Positions 8,955-17,831 are shown, numbered from the stretch's first letter. The stretch: DNA of 64,000 bases from Subsaximicrobium wynnwilliamsii (GCF_007997225.1 NZ_VORM01000012.1:62001-126000); one strand, 5' to 3'. Notes: generated by a model not told the origin, from the letters alone. Made by a program: numbers and translations.

Positions 8955-8959
8955 TTTTG

Positions 8960-9015
8960 CTCCTCCTCTTGGGCTCGAACCAATCCCGAAAGCTTTCGGG
9001 ACTCGATTAACAGTC
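8960..9015 (-). pseudogene. tRNA-Asn 3'-half remnant, copy 3
   Basis: Third copy of the damaged tRNA-Asn 3' half with the same internal palindrome and the anticodon-arm string at its 5' side (9005-9015). Confidence 0.8.
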
Positions 9016-9067
9016 CTTGTATTTCTGCAATAGTTCAAGGTTGATCTCCTCGAACTTGGCAAGATTT

Positions 9068-9145
9068 TGAATTTAGATCTTGCTCTTCATTCTTTTGATA
9101 TGCGTTTCAATCGACAGAATATAAAATGTACACACGGTGATTCAT
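9068..9145 (-). pseudogene. GIY-YIG gene copy 3, internally deleted
   Basis: The start (ATG at 9145, encoding MNHRVYIL) and the end of the GIY-YIG frame are present, but 152 bases between them are missing. The deletion removes the GIY and catalytic Arg region and shifts the frame, so no nuclease can be made. The flanking parts match copies 1 and 2 closely. Confidence 0.8.
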
Positions 9146-9159
9146 GCGACTAAGCTAAA

Positions 9160-9191
9160 CAAAAAAGAGCTACATTTTCATGTAACTCTTT
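9160..9191 (-). terminator. Terminator of tRNA-Asn
   Basis: On the minus strand, 5 bases beyond the tRNA 3' end: a 12-bp hairpin with GAAA loop followed by a T-run. This is the ancestral copy of the hairpin repeated in the array. Confidence 0.85.
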
Positions 9192-9196
9192 CTCTG

Positions 9197-9270
9197 CTCC
9201 TCCTCTTGGGCTCGAACCAAGGACCCTCTGATTAACAGTCAGATGCTCTAACCAACTGAGCTAAGGAGGA
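9197..9270 (-). tRNA. tRNA-Asn (GTT)
   Basis: Read on the minus strand: acceptor TCCTCCT pairs with AGGAGGA, D arm with AGCTCAGTTGGTTAGAGC, anticodon loop CTGTTAA (anticodon GTT), T arm with GGTTCGAGCCC, discriminator G. CCA is not encoded. The 74-base cloverleaf is complete, so this is the working copy upstream of the array of damaged 3' halves. Confidence 0.95.
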
Positions 9271-9311
9271 GTGTTTATCGCTTTAGCGAGCTTGTCTTCT
9301 GCAAGCAGGCG

Positions 9312-9342
9312 CAAATATATATCATTTTTAAAGTTAAACAAA
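9312..9342 (-). promoter_or_regulatory. Promoter of tRNA-Asn
   Basis: On the minus strand TTTG (9342-9339), 19 bases, then TATATTTG (9319-9312). This matches the Bacteroidota TTTG-N19-TAnnTTTG pattern exactly and lies about 42 bases before the tRNA 5' end. Confidence 0.7.
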
Positions 9343-9434
9343 ATGACTTTTGTCTTTTATTCAAAATTTTTTCAAAGAAAGCTGCAAGTGCTTTAGTGTG
9401 AAGTTAGAAACACGGCGCGAATCTCGAATGTTCA

Positions 9435-10760
9435 CTAGATCCAATCATTGATATTGGCAGACAATACCATAACGATCAAAATGATGAATCCTACCAACTG
9501 CGCGCGTTCCAAGAATTTTTCGCTTGGTGCACGGCCCGATACCATCTCATAAAGTAAGAACATCACGTGGCCACCATCTAAGGCAGGTATTGGCAGTAAA
9601 TTTAACACGCCCAACATAACCGATAAAAAGGCTGTCAACACCCAAAAGGCTTGCCAGCTCCAAAATGGAGGGAAAATATCGAAGATGGCCTTAAAGCCAC
9701 CCACGCCCTTATAGGCGCCTGTGCTTGGGTTGAAAATTGCTTTTAATTGTGCACCATATTTCTGCATCGTCTCTACAAAATCGCGTCCCCCTTCTGCAAA
9801 ACTCTCTCCAAAAGTATAGGTTTGTAAGGTAATGTCGAAATAGCCTAGCTCAGCAAATCTATCTCTATCCATTCCTGGAAAGATGCCGAATTTACCATTT
9901 TCATCTACTTTCAATGTTGCAGTAAATTCATCATTACCTCTCAAAACACCAACTTGGACCGTTTTATTTTTATAATTGGCCATGATAGAATTCAATTGAT
10001 CAAAGTACTTGAGCTCTTGGCCTTCAATGGAGGTTATGATATCCTCAACCTTAAGATCTGAAGATTTGTTGAATGAAGAGTCCGCTATTTCCCCAACCAT
10101 AAATGGGATGCGTCGCTCGAAAAGTTGTCTGCTATCTGCTGAAGTAAACTGACCTAAAAAATCTTCTGGGAGCGCAATGACCTTCGTCTCGCCATCCCTG
10201 TCAATGGTAAAGTTCTCTGCACCAATGATGTTTGATCTCACATCATAGTCATTCACAACCTCCATGTCGTTGACCTTTAGTATTTTGTCGCCAGTCTTGA
10301 AGCCGATATCTTGAAGCAATTGATTTTCAATCCAATACCCATCCTTCAAACTAGCAAGGCTTGTGGTTTTATCACCATAGGCAAAGGCCAAGCCCACATA
10401 AATAAAATAGGCTAGAATAAAATTGACAGTTACACCACCAAGCATGATGATCAAACGCTGCCACGCTGGCTTAGAACGGAACTCCCAAGGTTGTGGCTCT
10501 TGAGCCATTTGTTCCTTGTCCATGCTCTCGTCAATCATGCCGGCGATCTTCACATAGCCACCAAGTGGTAACCAGCCAATACCGTAAACCGTGTCGCCAA
10601 TTTTTTTCTTGAAAAGTGAAAACTTGACATCAAAAAAGAGATAGAATTTTTCTACTCTGGTTCCAAATAATTTTGCTGGTATAAAATGTCCTAATTCGTG
10701 AAGCACGATTAGTAGTGAAAGACTCAGTAAAAATTGGGAAATCTTTATTACAAACTCCAT
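9435..10760 (-). CDS. rseP: RseP-type site-2 metalloprotease (M50)
   Basis: An inner-membrane zinc protease that cleaves membrane-bound substrates, such as anti-sigma factors, after a first cut by another protease. It has 441 residues. The first membrane helix carries HELGH (residues 21-25), the central part is PDZ-like (about 125-285), and the last helices hold LPIPALDGGH with the third zinc ligand Asp near 395. This is the family's standard layout and length. It is a single gene on the minus strand, starting 78 bases from the end of the M1 peptidase gene. The natural substrate cannot be told from the sequence. Confidence 0.93.
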   Translation of the reverse strand: MEFVIKISQFLLSLSLLIVLHELGHFIPAKLFGTRVEKFYLFFDVKFSLFKKKIGDTVYGIGWLPLGGYVKIAGMIDESMDKEQMAQEPQPWEFRSKPAWQRLIIMLGGVTVNFILAYFIYVGLAFAYGDKTTSLASLKDGYWIENQLLQDIGFKTGDKILKVNDMEVVNDYDVRSNIIGAENFTIDRDGETKVIALPEDFLGQFTSADSRQLFERRIPFMVGEIADSSFNKSSDLKVEDIITSIEGQELKYFDQLNSIMANYKNKTVQVGVLRGNDEFTATLKVDENGKFGIFPGMDRDRFAELGYFDITLQTYTFGESFAEGGRDFVETMQKYGAQLKAIFNPSTGAYKGVGGFKAIFDIFPPFWSWQAFWVLTAFLSVMLGVLNLLPIPALDGGHVMFLLYEMVSGRAPSEKFLERAQLVGFIILIVMVLSANINDWI

Positions 10761-10838
10761 GTATTGCTAATCAAAAAAAATTATAAGTTGCGAAAGTACG
10801 GTTTTAACGTGGGTTAGAAAACTAAATTTATTTCACAA

Positions 10839-12776
10839 CTAATTTTTTAACACCGATTTGGTAATAACACCATCTGTGGTTTTTAACTGTAAGATCAACA
10901 GGCCGGAGGCCATGCTTGAAATATCAATCGTGGCTGAAAACTCTGAATCATAAAGGGTTTGACCCAAAATGTTGTAAATTTTCAGTTCTGAAACCTGCAG
11001 TGCTTCCGCCTTTTTGATATGGATGAGGTCTGAACTGGGATTTGGATACACGGTAATTCCTGTATCAAAAGCAAATGCATCTGTACCTAAAACGACTGTA
11101 TTGTTCCTGGAAATAATATCAGATTCAGGATCAAAAATGAGCGTTTGCACGTCAAAGTTGACGGTTTCTGTATAGCTTTGGTTGTTGCTGCTATTATTTA
11201 AAACGAGGTCTTGGGATTGCCCATTATTGCCCAGTAGTCTTAGGGTTACCGGTGATTCAAAAAAGGACACCGATGGATGACTTTGGGTTTGTGAAATTGT
11301 TAAATGGAGTGCGGTGGCTTCGGGTTGGTTCCAGTTGATGGTGTAACTTGGGTAGCCTTCATTGAAAAGCCAATCCTCGAAAAATTCGGAAAGCTCAGTT
11401 TCTGTTTCGGTTTCTACCACGGAAATAAAATCTGCTGTTTTAGCGTAACCATAAGTGAGATCTGGAGCATCGAGATAGGCTTGCAGCGCCCCAAAAAATG
11501 GAGCATCCCCAAGTTTCTTCCGAAGCATATGAATGACCATAGCTGCTTTATTGTAGCTAAGCCTTCCGCTAAAAATCCTTCCAACGTTAAGGGTATCGGC
11601 GTCGCTAATATAAACGGCACCGTCGGGTTGGAGGGTTATGGAGCCATTGACTTGCTGTTTCCAAGTGGTGAATTCGTCGTTGCCATCAAAGTTTTCAATG
11701 ACCAGTCCAGACATGTAGGTCGCAAAACCTTCATTGAGCCAGATGTCTTTCCAACTGCCACAAGTCACTTTATTGCCAAACCATTGGTGGCCTAATTCAT
11801 GCGCGATCAAATTTCTGCCCAAACTCCCCATAAAAGAGACCGTGGTATGCTCCATGCCACCTCCCCAGCCAAATTGGGCATGACCATATTTTTCGTTGGC
11901 GAAAGGATACTCTTCAAAGAGATCACTGTAAAGGTTCATGATGTCTACGGTCACAGGGGTTCGTGCCTGTGCATAGGCTAAGTCTTCGGGATATACGTAA
12001 TTAACGATATCAAAGGGGCTACCGTTGTTATCTACTGTATGTGAATAGACCTCATAATTGGTGGCAGCAATGGCCACCAAATAAGCAGGAATGGGATAAC
12101 GGTGTTTAAAATGTGTGGTTTTATTGCTGCCAGAGATGGTTTGGCTTTGCTCCAAGCCATTGGAAACTGCAACGTAATCTTGATTGGAGGGTGTTTTGAT
12201 TGGTGTCGTTAAAAACACATCAATAGAATCAATCTTATCAATGAGATCCTGTTTGCACGGCCACCATGCCTTCGCGCCATAAGGCTCGGAAAGTGTCCAG
12301 ATTATAGGTTCATTGTCATGCGTAGTTTGCTCAAAGGAGCCAAAACCAGAACTAATGGGGTTGCCCGAATAAGCCACCGTCAACGAGTCCAATTGACCGG
12401 CAGCTTGATTGGTTGGCAGGCTTATAACCAATTCGTCGTTGGCATTTTGGGTAAAGGAAAGACTGTTGCCGCGTTGTAAAACTGCGCTAACGACCATATT
12501 GGAGGCCAGGTCGAAGGTAATGGCATCCATATCGCTTTTGGCTTCAAAATAGGTGGTAACTTCGCCGTCTATGAAGGCTACGGAAGGATTGACCTCCAAT
12601 TCCAATCTATTGTATTTTAAATCGTAATTGCCGGTATTGAGATTGGCGCGCTGCATCATTTTGCCTAAGGCAGATTTGGCTTCTGCCTCACGAATGTTAT
12701 TGATGGTTTCATTGTAATCTTGTGCAAAAACTGTAAATCCTATGAGAGAACATAGGCTAAGTAGACGTGTTTTCAT
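10839..12776 (-). CDS. Secreted M1-family aminopeptidase with type IX sorting tail
   Basis: A zinc aminopeptidase of the M1 (gluzincin) family. It has an N-terminal signal peptide (about 1-18, ending FAQ), a beta-sandwich domain, the substrate-binding GGMEH (306-310, replacing the common GAMEN), and HELGHQWFG with zinc ligands His326, His330 and Glu349. The last ~75 residues form a type IX secretion sorting domain (VYPNPSSDLIHI, then LKIYNILGQ). The mature enzyme is therefore exported through the outer membrane. The 645-residue length is short for M1 because the C-terminal helical domain is reduced. Substrates are probably peptides from outside the cell. Confidence 0.9.
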   Translation of the reverse strand: MKTRLLSLCSLIGFTVFAQDYNETINNIREAEAKSALGKMMQRANLNTGNYDLKYNRLELEVNPSVAFIDGEVTTYFEAKSDMDAITFDLASNMVVSAVLQRGNSLSFTQNANDELVISLPTNQAAGQLDSLTVAYSGNPISSGFGSFEQTTHDNEPIIWTLSEPYGAKAWWPCKQDLIDKIDSIDVFLTTPIKTPSNQDYVAVSNGLEQSQTISGSNKTTHFKHRYPIPAYLVAIAATNYEVYSHTVDNNGSPFDIVNYVYPEDLAYAQARTPVTVDIMNLYSDLFEEYPFANEKYGHAQFGWGGGMEHTTVSFMGSLGRNLIAHELGHQWFGNKVTCGSWKDIWLNEGFATYMSGLVIENFDGNDEFTTWKQQVNGSITLQPDGAVYISDADTLNVGRIFSGRLSYNKAAMVIHMLRKKLGDAPFFGALQAYLDAPDLTYGYAKTADFISVVETETETELSEFFEDWLFNEGYPSYTINWNQPEATALHLTISQTQSHPSVSFFESPVTLRLLGNNGQSQDLVLNNSSNNQSYTETVNFDVQTLIFDPESDIISRNNTVVLGTDAFAFDTGITVYPNPSSDLIHIKKAEALQVSELKIYNILGQTLYDSEFSATIDISSMASGLLILQLKTTDGVITKSVLKN

Positions 12777-12833
12777 GAAGTTATATTTTCTTTATAGCGT
12801 GTTAAAAGTACTCATTTTTGATGGCTTGTGTCG

Positions 12834-12841
12834 TATTTTTG
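12834..12841 (+). promoter_or_regulatory. Likely -7 element of the SCO gene
   Basis: TATTTTTG fits the TAnnTTTG consensus 34 bases before ATG 12875. A TTTG lies upstream but at 13 bases rather than 19, so the -33 part is uncertain. Confidence 0.4.
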
Positions 12842-12874
12842 CACCCAAAATATAGCTAACCCTAATTAGCACTT

Positions 12875-13543
12875 ATGTTATCCTACATCAAAAAATTCAA
12901 GTTATTTTTTATTTCCTTAGCCATTTTGTCAATCATCATTATGGCGATCATCTACAACATTTTGAATGTTGAGCAACCATTACCCGTTTACCAGCCGGTT
13001 AGAATAGATGCCTCGCTGGTGGATAGTACCATTCAGAATAAAAGAAAATACCACAGCATTGCCAATTTTAAACTCATCAACCAAAATGGCGATACCATAA
13101 CCGAAGCCGATTACAAGGATAAAATCTATGTGGCCGATTTCTTTTTTACCACCTGCCAAACCATTTGCCCCATCATGACCGATCAAATGTACAGGGTGCA
13201 AGAGGCTATTTTGGAGGATGATGAGGTAAAATTGTTATCCCATAGTGTCACGCCCGAAATCGATTCGGTGGCACAATTGAAACGTTATGCGATAGAAAAA
13301 GGGGTCAACGATGCCAAATGGAATCTGGTCACGGGTGATAGAAAGCAAATTTATGACCTTGCTAGAAAATCATATTTGGTAGTCAAGGATGATGGCTTGC
13401 AAGATTACGGGATGATCCATACCGAGAATTTTGCCCTCATCGATAAGGATAAGCAAATTAGAGGCATGTATGATGGTACCAGTAAAGCTTCAGTAGATTC
13501 CTTGTTGGTGGCGATCAAAAAGCTGAAAAAATCCTATAAATAA
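12875..13543 (+). CDS. SCO1/SenC family protein
   Basis: A thioredoxin-fold, membrane-anchored protein that binds copper and helps assemble the CuA centre of cytochrome oxidase, or acts as a thiol reductant. One N-terminal membrane helix (about 10-30) anchors it on the periplasmic side. The copper-binding motif CQTIC has Cys94 and Cys98, and the distant ligand His182 is in GMIHTENF. All three ligands are present. Its length of 222 is typical. It is divergent from the M1 peptidase, and no oxidase genes are nearby. Confidence 0.9.
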   Translation: MLSYIKKFKLFFISLAILSIIIMAIIYNILNVEQPLPVYQPVRIDASLVDSTIQNKRKYHSIANFKLINQNGDTITEADYKDKIYVADFFFTTCQTICPIMTDQMYRVQEAILEDDEVKLLSHSVTPEIDSVAQLKRYAIEKGVNDAKWNLVTGDRKQIYDLARKSYLVVKDDGLQDYGMIHTENFALIDKDKQIRGMYDGTSKASVDSLLVAIKKLKKSYK

Positions 13544-13931
13544 TTCCAAAGTCTTTAACAAAAGCTAATCGTATGTTGGATGTCAGTCTGAGCGCAGTCG
13601 AAGACATTTGGAAAATCGGTTGATTTGTCATTTCTACTGGCTCAATATGACGCGGTCTAATTGTGGCATGGTCCAAAAAATAATTCATAAAAATTCTGGC
13701 TGAAGATAATTTTCTTATTTTTCCGAAGGATAATAATTCAATTGGATGATTTTGCCATGAATGTGATGGACGAAATATGATTTTAAAGCGTATTCAAACC
13801 GATAAAAGCGGTTGAAGATTGGTATAAGAAGTCCTAAGTCTTTTTTGGTCTTATGTAAGACTCAAAAAATGATATATCGTTCTTCCAAAAAAATATTGGT
13901 ACAACGAATTGAATAAATAAATTCAACAAAG
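13544..13931. other. Intergenic stretch, AT-rich
   Basis: No gene was found in this ~390-base stretch. It holds a short dispersed-repeat-like motif at 13581-13610 and otherwise AT-rich DNA that should carry the promoter of the downstream exporter. Confidence 0.4.
13581..13610. repeat. Short dispersed-repeat-like motif
   Basis: A stretch with core TCTGAGCGCAGTCGAAGAC. From memory, closely similar strings are scattered through flavobacterial intergenic DNA; only one copy is in this window, so it is not proved here. Confidence 0.3.
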
Positions 13932-14258
13932 ATGAATTGGTTGCTACTCATCATCGCGGGCTTATTTGAAGTTGCCTTTGCGTTCTGTCTCGGGAAAGCC
14001 AAGCACGCCTCAGGAAACGAAACCCTTTATTGGTACCTTGGCTTTTTGGTGTGCTTGATAGTGAGCATGTCGCTTTTGGTAAGGGTCACACAAGAACTTC
14101 CCATTGGCACCGCCTATGCCGTTTGGACAGGGATTGGAGCAGTGGGAACGGTTTTGATAGGTATTTTTATCTTTAAGGAACCTGCCACCTTTGCGCGGGT
14201 GTTTTTCATTTGTACTTTAATTGCATCCATTATTGGATTGAAGCTGGTTTCACAGTAG
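13932..14258 (+). CDS. sugE: SMR-family exporter, Gdx/SugE type
   Basis: A four-helix small multidrug resistance protein of 108 residues. The essential membrane Glu is at position 13 (AGLFEV), and the segment LPIGTAYAVWTGIGAVG is the hallmark of the Gdx/SugE branch, which exports guanidinium in exchange for protons, rather than of EmrE-type drug pumps. It is a single gene and needs no partner subunit if it works as a homodimer. No guanidine riboswitch was recognised upstream. The substrate is inferred from family resemblance. Confidence 0.85.
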   Translation: MNWLLLIIAGLFEVAFAFCLGKAKHASGNETLYWYLGFLVCLIVSMSLLVRVTQELPIGTAYAVWTGIGAVGTVLIGIFIFKEPATFARVFFICTLIASIIGLKLVSQ

Positions 14259-14421
14259 CATATTAGCGCTTTGAAAATTCACAACAAGTGAGATTGGTGA
14301 AATCACTTCAGAAATTAAGGTATTTCAAACATTAGAAAATTTGCTTCTGAAAGCATTTAGAACTAACCAAACCGCCGTTTCTATCGGGAACGTTAAATTC
14401 AGTCATTTAAATCCACCACAA

Positions 14422-14453
14422 TTTTTTTACGCTGAATAATTCTGTTATTTTTG
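14422..14453 (+). promoter_or_regulatory. Putative promoter of feoA-feoB
   Basis: The -7 element TATTTTTG (14446-14453) lies 27 bases before the feoA TTG start. The -33 position 19 bases upstream is TTTT rather than TTTG, so the match is partial. Confidence 0.4.
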
Positions 14454-14480
14454 CTTCTTTAAAATCAATCTAAATAAGAC

Positions 14481-14714
14481 TTGCAAATTACCTTAGCACA
14501 ACTAAAAAGAGGGCAACATGGCATTATTGCCGATGTGTCTTCGATACATATCCCGCTTAAGTTATTGGAGATGGGCTGTTTGCCAGGTAATCTGGTAGAA
14601 TTGGTGCAAGTGGCACCATTCTCCGACCCCATGTATCTCAACATCAATGGCACCCATTTGGCCATAAGAAAAGAAACTGCGCTACATATTATAATAGACC
14701 TTCCCGATGTCTAA
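14481..14714 (+). CDS. feoA: Ferrous iron transport protein A (FeoA)
   Basis: A small SH3-like cytoplasmic protein (77 residues) that supports FeoB in ferrous iron uptake. It shows the FeoA pattern LAQLKRGQHGII, LLEMGCLPGNLVELVQVAPF and LAIRKETA. The start codon is TTG: no ATG fits, and homologues begin at this point (TLAQLKRG). It overlaps feoB by 8 bases, so the two are translated together. Confidence 0.93.
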   Translation: MQITLAQLKRGQHGIIADVSSIHIPLKLLEMGCLPGNLVELVQVAPFSDPMYLNINGTHLAIRKETALHIIIDLPDV

Positions 14715-16806
14715 ACAAATTAATGTCGCTCTTATTGGCAACCCAAATACTGGTAAAACATCGGTGTTCAATGCACTCACAGGTTTAAACCAAAAGGTGG
14801 GTAATTATCCCGGTATCACCGTAGAAAAAAAGCAAGGACTTTGCAAATTGCCTAGAGGCGTCAAAGCGCATATTATAGATTTGCCAGGGACTTATAGTTT
14901 AAATGCATCCTCATTAGATGAAAATGTGGTGATTGAACTGTTGCTCAATAAAAACGACAAGGATTTTCCTGATGTTGCCGTTGTGGTAAGTGATGTGGAG
15001 AATCTAAAGCGAAATTTGCTCTTATTTACCCAAATCAAGGATTTGGAGATCCCCACAATCTTGGTCATCAACATGTCTGACCGCATGCGGAAAAAAGGCA
15101 TTTTGCTCGACATTCCGCTTTTGGAGAAAGAACTTAATACAAAGATCGCGTTAGTAAGTACCAGAAAGCGCGAGGGCATTGACAATCTCAAACAATTAAT
15201 TGCAGATTACAGGAAGCTCTCAACCGAGCCTTGCCTGAAAGCTTCAGAGATAGACAGCGTTTATTTTGATAGTCTCAAGGAGGCTTTTCCCAATCAATTG
15301 CTCTATAAATTATGGTTGGTCATCACACAAGATGTCAACTTTGGTAAAACCGATCGCAATGAAATTGAAACCATCAACAGTTTCAAGACCAAAAGTAAGG
15401 CAGACCTAAAGCGCTTGCAACAAAAGGAGACCATTAAACGCTATCAGTTTATCAATAATACGCTTAAAAAAGGACAGACGGTTGACTTGGCCTCTGCCAC
15501 CGATTTACGCATTAAATTAGATCGCATCTTGACCCACAAAGTCTGGGGCTATTTGATTTTCGGAGTGATTTTGTTGACGATTTTTCAAGCGATTTACGAT
15601 TGGGCACAAGTCCCTATGGATTTGATCGATAGGCTATTTGTGTTTTTAAGTGAATGGACCAAATCAGCCCTGCCAAGTGGCGTGTTTACAAGTTTACTGG
15701 CTGAAGGAATCATTCCAGGGCTTGGCGGTATTGTGATTTTCATTCCGCAGATTGCCTTTTTGTTTTTGTTCATTTCCTTGTTGGAAGAAAGTGGGTATAT
15801 GAGCAGGGTTGTGTTTTTGATGGATCGCATCATGCGTCGTTTTGGGTTGAGTGGTAAAAGTGTGGTTCCCTTGATCTCTGGAACCGCTTGTGCTATACCC
15901 GCAATTATGGCCACCAGAAACATAGAAAGCTGGAAAGAACGCTTGATCACTATTTTGGTAACGCCATTCACAACCTGTTCTGCGCGTTTGCCAGTGTATT
16001 TGATCATTATAGAATTGGTAATTCCTGAAGGAAGGTTTTTAGGATTGGGCTACCAGCCGCTAACCTTAATGCTGTTATACATTATTGGTTTTGCAACTGC
16101 ACTCGTTTCAGCGTGGATGTTGGATCGGATTTTAAAGATCAAGAAAAAGACCTTTTTTGTGGTTGAGATGCCCAATTATAAGTTGCCCTTATTTAAAAAT
16201 GTGGCCATAACCGTGATTGAGAAAACCAAAGCCTTCGTGTTTGGTGCAGGGAAAATCATCTTGGCCATTTCCATAATATTATGGTTTTTGGCGTCTTATG
16301 GCCCAGGAGATGATTTTAATAACGCTGCAGAAATTGTTTCGGCCCAAAGCAGCTCAAAGGATTTTTCTTCGGAAGAATTACGGGAAGAAATCGCATCTTA
16401 TAAATTAGAGCATTCCTATATTGGTATCGCAGGCCATGCTATTGAACCAGCGATTAGGCCCTTGGGCTACGACTGGAAAATAGGGATTGCCATTGTGAGT
16501 TCTTTCGCGGCGAGGGAAGTTTTTGTAGGCACCTTGGCGACCATTTATAGTGTGGGCAGTGGTGATCAAGAAACCATAAAATCACGAATGGCTGGGGAGG
16601 TTAATCCTATTTTGGGCGGACCACTATTTAATTTTGCCAGTGGGATTTCATTGTTGTTGTTTTATGCCTTTGCCATGCAGTGTGCGAGTACCTTGGCAAT
16701 TGTAAAAAAAGAGACCAATACCTGGAAATGGCCAATGCTTCAGCTTTTTATCATGAGCGGTTTTGCTTATGTTGTGGCTTTGGTGGCCTATCAATTGCTG
16801 ATTTGA
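14707..16806 (+). CDS. feoB: Ferrous iron transporter B (FeoB)
   Basis: The main Fe(II) uptake permease of the inner membrane. The N-terminal G-protein domain has G1 GNPNTGKTS (11-19), G3 DLPGTYS and a G4-like NMSD. A linker of about 100 residues follows, then the membrane core with two Gate motifs: STRKREG-linked helices, then SGTACAIPAIMATR and PFTTCSARLPVY, and finally SSFAAREVFVGT. It has 699 residues, as expected. It forms an operon with feoA and probably the small Cys-rich protein that follows. Confidence 0.95.
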   Translation: MSKQINVALIGNPNTGKTSVFNALTGLNQKVGNYPGITVEKKQGLCKLPRGVKAHIIDLPGTYSLNASSLDENVVIELLLNKNDKDFPDVAVVVSDVENLKRNLLLFTQIKDLEIPTILVINMSDRMRKKGILLDIPLLEKELNTKIALVSTRKREGIDNLKQLIADYRKLSTEPCLKASEIDSVYFDSLKEAFPNQLLYKLWLVITQDVNFGKTDRNEIETINSFKTKSKADLKRLQQKETIKRYQFINNTLKKGQTVDLASATDLRIKLDRILTHKVWGYLIFGVILLTIFQAIYDWAQVPMDLIDRLFVFLSEWTKSALPSGVFTSLLAEGIIPGLGGIVIFIPQIAFLFLFISLLEESGYMSRVVFLMDRIMRRFGLSGKSVVPLISGTACAIPAIMATRNIESWKERLITILVTPFTTCSARLPVYLIIIELVIPEGRFLGLGYQPLTLMLLYIIGFATALVSAWMLDRILKIKKKTFFVVEMPNYKLPLFKNVAITVIEKTKAFVFGAGKIILAISIILWFLASYGPGDDFNNAAEIVSAQSSSKDFSSEELREEIASYKLEHSYIGIAGHAIEPAIRPLGYDWKIGIAIVSSFAAREVFVGTLATIYSVGSGDQETIKSRMAGEVNPILGGPLFNFASGISLLLFYAFAMQCASTLAIVKKETNTWKWPMLQLFIMSGFAYVVALVAYQLLI

Positions 16807-16910
16807 AACTGGATTAAAATTTCGTTAAAGCCTAGTATTCTTAGGTTTTCGAAGATTTTATCTTTAAATTATAGCTAGTGCTTTTAATTTCTTAAAAATG
16901 AGAGCTTATT

Positions 16911-17057
16911 ATGAACACGATCATTCAAAATATACTGGTATTTTCAGCTCTGGCCTATGCGATTTGGTATTTGTTGCGTAAGTTCGGTATTCTTCCGAAG
17001 CGAAAAAAAGCATCATCCAAAGCCTGCGGTGGGGATGATGGTTGCGGTTGCCATTAA
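16911..17057 (+). CDS. FeoB-associated Cys-rich membrane protein
   Basis: A 48-residue protein: an N-terminal membrane helix (about 5-24), a basic stretch KRKKASSK, and a Cys-rich tail ending CGGDDGCGCH. This matches the small FeoB-associated family that often follows feoB and may act like FeoC or help iron handling. It begins 104 bases after feoB on the same strand and ends 23 bases before the convergent DtxR-family gene. Confidence 0.8.
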   Translation: MNTIIQNILVFSALAYAIWYLLRKFGILPKRKKASSKACGGDDGCGCH

Positions 17058-17080
17058 TTCAGGAACATTTTTCAGCAGCT

Positions 17081-17734
17081 TTAAAGCGTTTCTAAGAATA
17101 AGTTTTTGGCTACACTTTGCGATACTACCAGTTCCTTATCCTTCAGTTTTATTTTTACCGATTGGTCAAAGGGCTCCTTATGAACCACTTCAAAACTCGT
17201 TCCCAAGCCTATTTGGTTGCTGTCCAAATATTTCAAAAATTGCGACGAGTCGTCTTTCACACCAATACAGCGATAGGATTTGTTTTCCAAGGCCTGTGTT
17301 AGGGTAATTTTTTCAATAGTGTTGAATTTGCCATTCTTGTCTGGAATGGGGTCGCCATGGGGATCATACTTCGGAAACTCTAAAAAACGGTCGAGCTCGT
17401 CAATTAGTTTTTCAGATTTGATATGCTCCAATTGTTCAGCCACATCATGAACCTCATCCCATTTGAAGTTCAATTTTTCCACTAAAAATGTTTCCCACAA
17501 GCGATGTTTCCGAATCACCTTAACCGCATGTGAACGCCCAGCATCAGATAGGGTGGCGCCTTGGTAGGGCACATGGATCAACATTTGCTTATCTGCCAAT
17601 TTTTTGACCATATCGGTAGCAGAGGAAGCCTTGGTTTGCATCTCCTCAGCAAGTGCATTTGTAGAGACACCACTGCCACTAAGTTGCTCTAAATGATAAA
17701 TGGCTTTCAAATAATTTTCTTCAGATAAGGTCAC
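17081..17734 (-). CDS. DtxR/MntR-family metal-dependent repressor
   Basis: A 217-residue regulator with three parts: a winged helix (about 1-65, EENYLKAIYHLE, then VSTNALAEEM), a dimerisation and metal-binding domain rich in His/Glu (HRLWETFLVEKL, HDVAEQLEHIKS), and a C-terminal FeoA/SH3-like domain (about 145-217). Such proteins bind Fe(II) or Mn(II) and block metal-uptake promoters. It is divergent from the TonB receptor gene, and an inverted repeat lies between the two (17782-17801). Position and family suggest that it controls feoAB and the TroA-type transporter; whether it senses iron or manganese is not clear. Confidence 0.88.
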   Translation of the reverse strand: MTLSEENYLKAIYHLEQLSGSGVSTNALAEEMQTKASSATDMVKKLADKQMLIHVPYQGATLSDAGRSHAVKVIRKHRLWETFLVEKLNFKWDEVHDVAEQLEHIKSEKLIDELDRFLEFPKYDPHGDPIPDKNGKFNTIEKITLTQALENKSYRCIGVKDDSSQFLKYLDSNQIGLGTSFEVVHKEPFDQSVKIKLKDKELVVSQSVAKNLFLETL

Positions 17735-17781
17735 AGGCTTACAATTTTAGGTAAAGATATATTTTTTTTATTAAAAACCTT

Positions 17782-17801
17782 TTTTTAGTTTTGTCTAAAA
17801 A
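17782..17801. promoter_or_regulatory. Inverted repeat, likely DtxR-family operator
   Basis: TTTTTAG-TTTTGT-CTAAAAA is a perfect 7-bp inverted repeat with a 6-base spacer in the 97-base divergent region. Its size and symmetry resemble DtxR/MntR boxes. Both neighbours, the repressor and the TonB receptor, could be controlled from it. Confidence 0.5.
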
Positions 17802-17831
17802 TATAATTACACAAAGCTAATCACTTAAGCC

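Larger units (their letters stand above)
8142..9196 (-). repeat. Tandem array: three GIY-YIG/tRNA-Asn 3'-half units
   Basis: Units start at 8142, 8531 and 8920 (period 389, 389, then 237 because 152 bases are deleted), and a fourth partial start at 9157 leads into the real tRNA-Asn. Read on the minus strand, each unit holds a GIY-YIG reading frame, then a damaged copy of the tRNA-Asn anticodon arm, T arm and acceptor strand, then the tRNA's terminator. Copies 1 and 2 differ at only a few bases. See the findings. Confidence 0.9.

Noticed and set aside
17009-17044. Terminator hairpin in the FeoB-associated small gene
   Set aside because: The CATCATCC/GGATGATG arms lie within the coding sequence of the 48-residue protein and no T-run follows.
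16957-17307. 116-codon plus-strand frame over the DtxR gene
   Set aside because: It runs antisense to the conserved DtxR-family gene and out of frame with the small FeoB companion.
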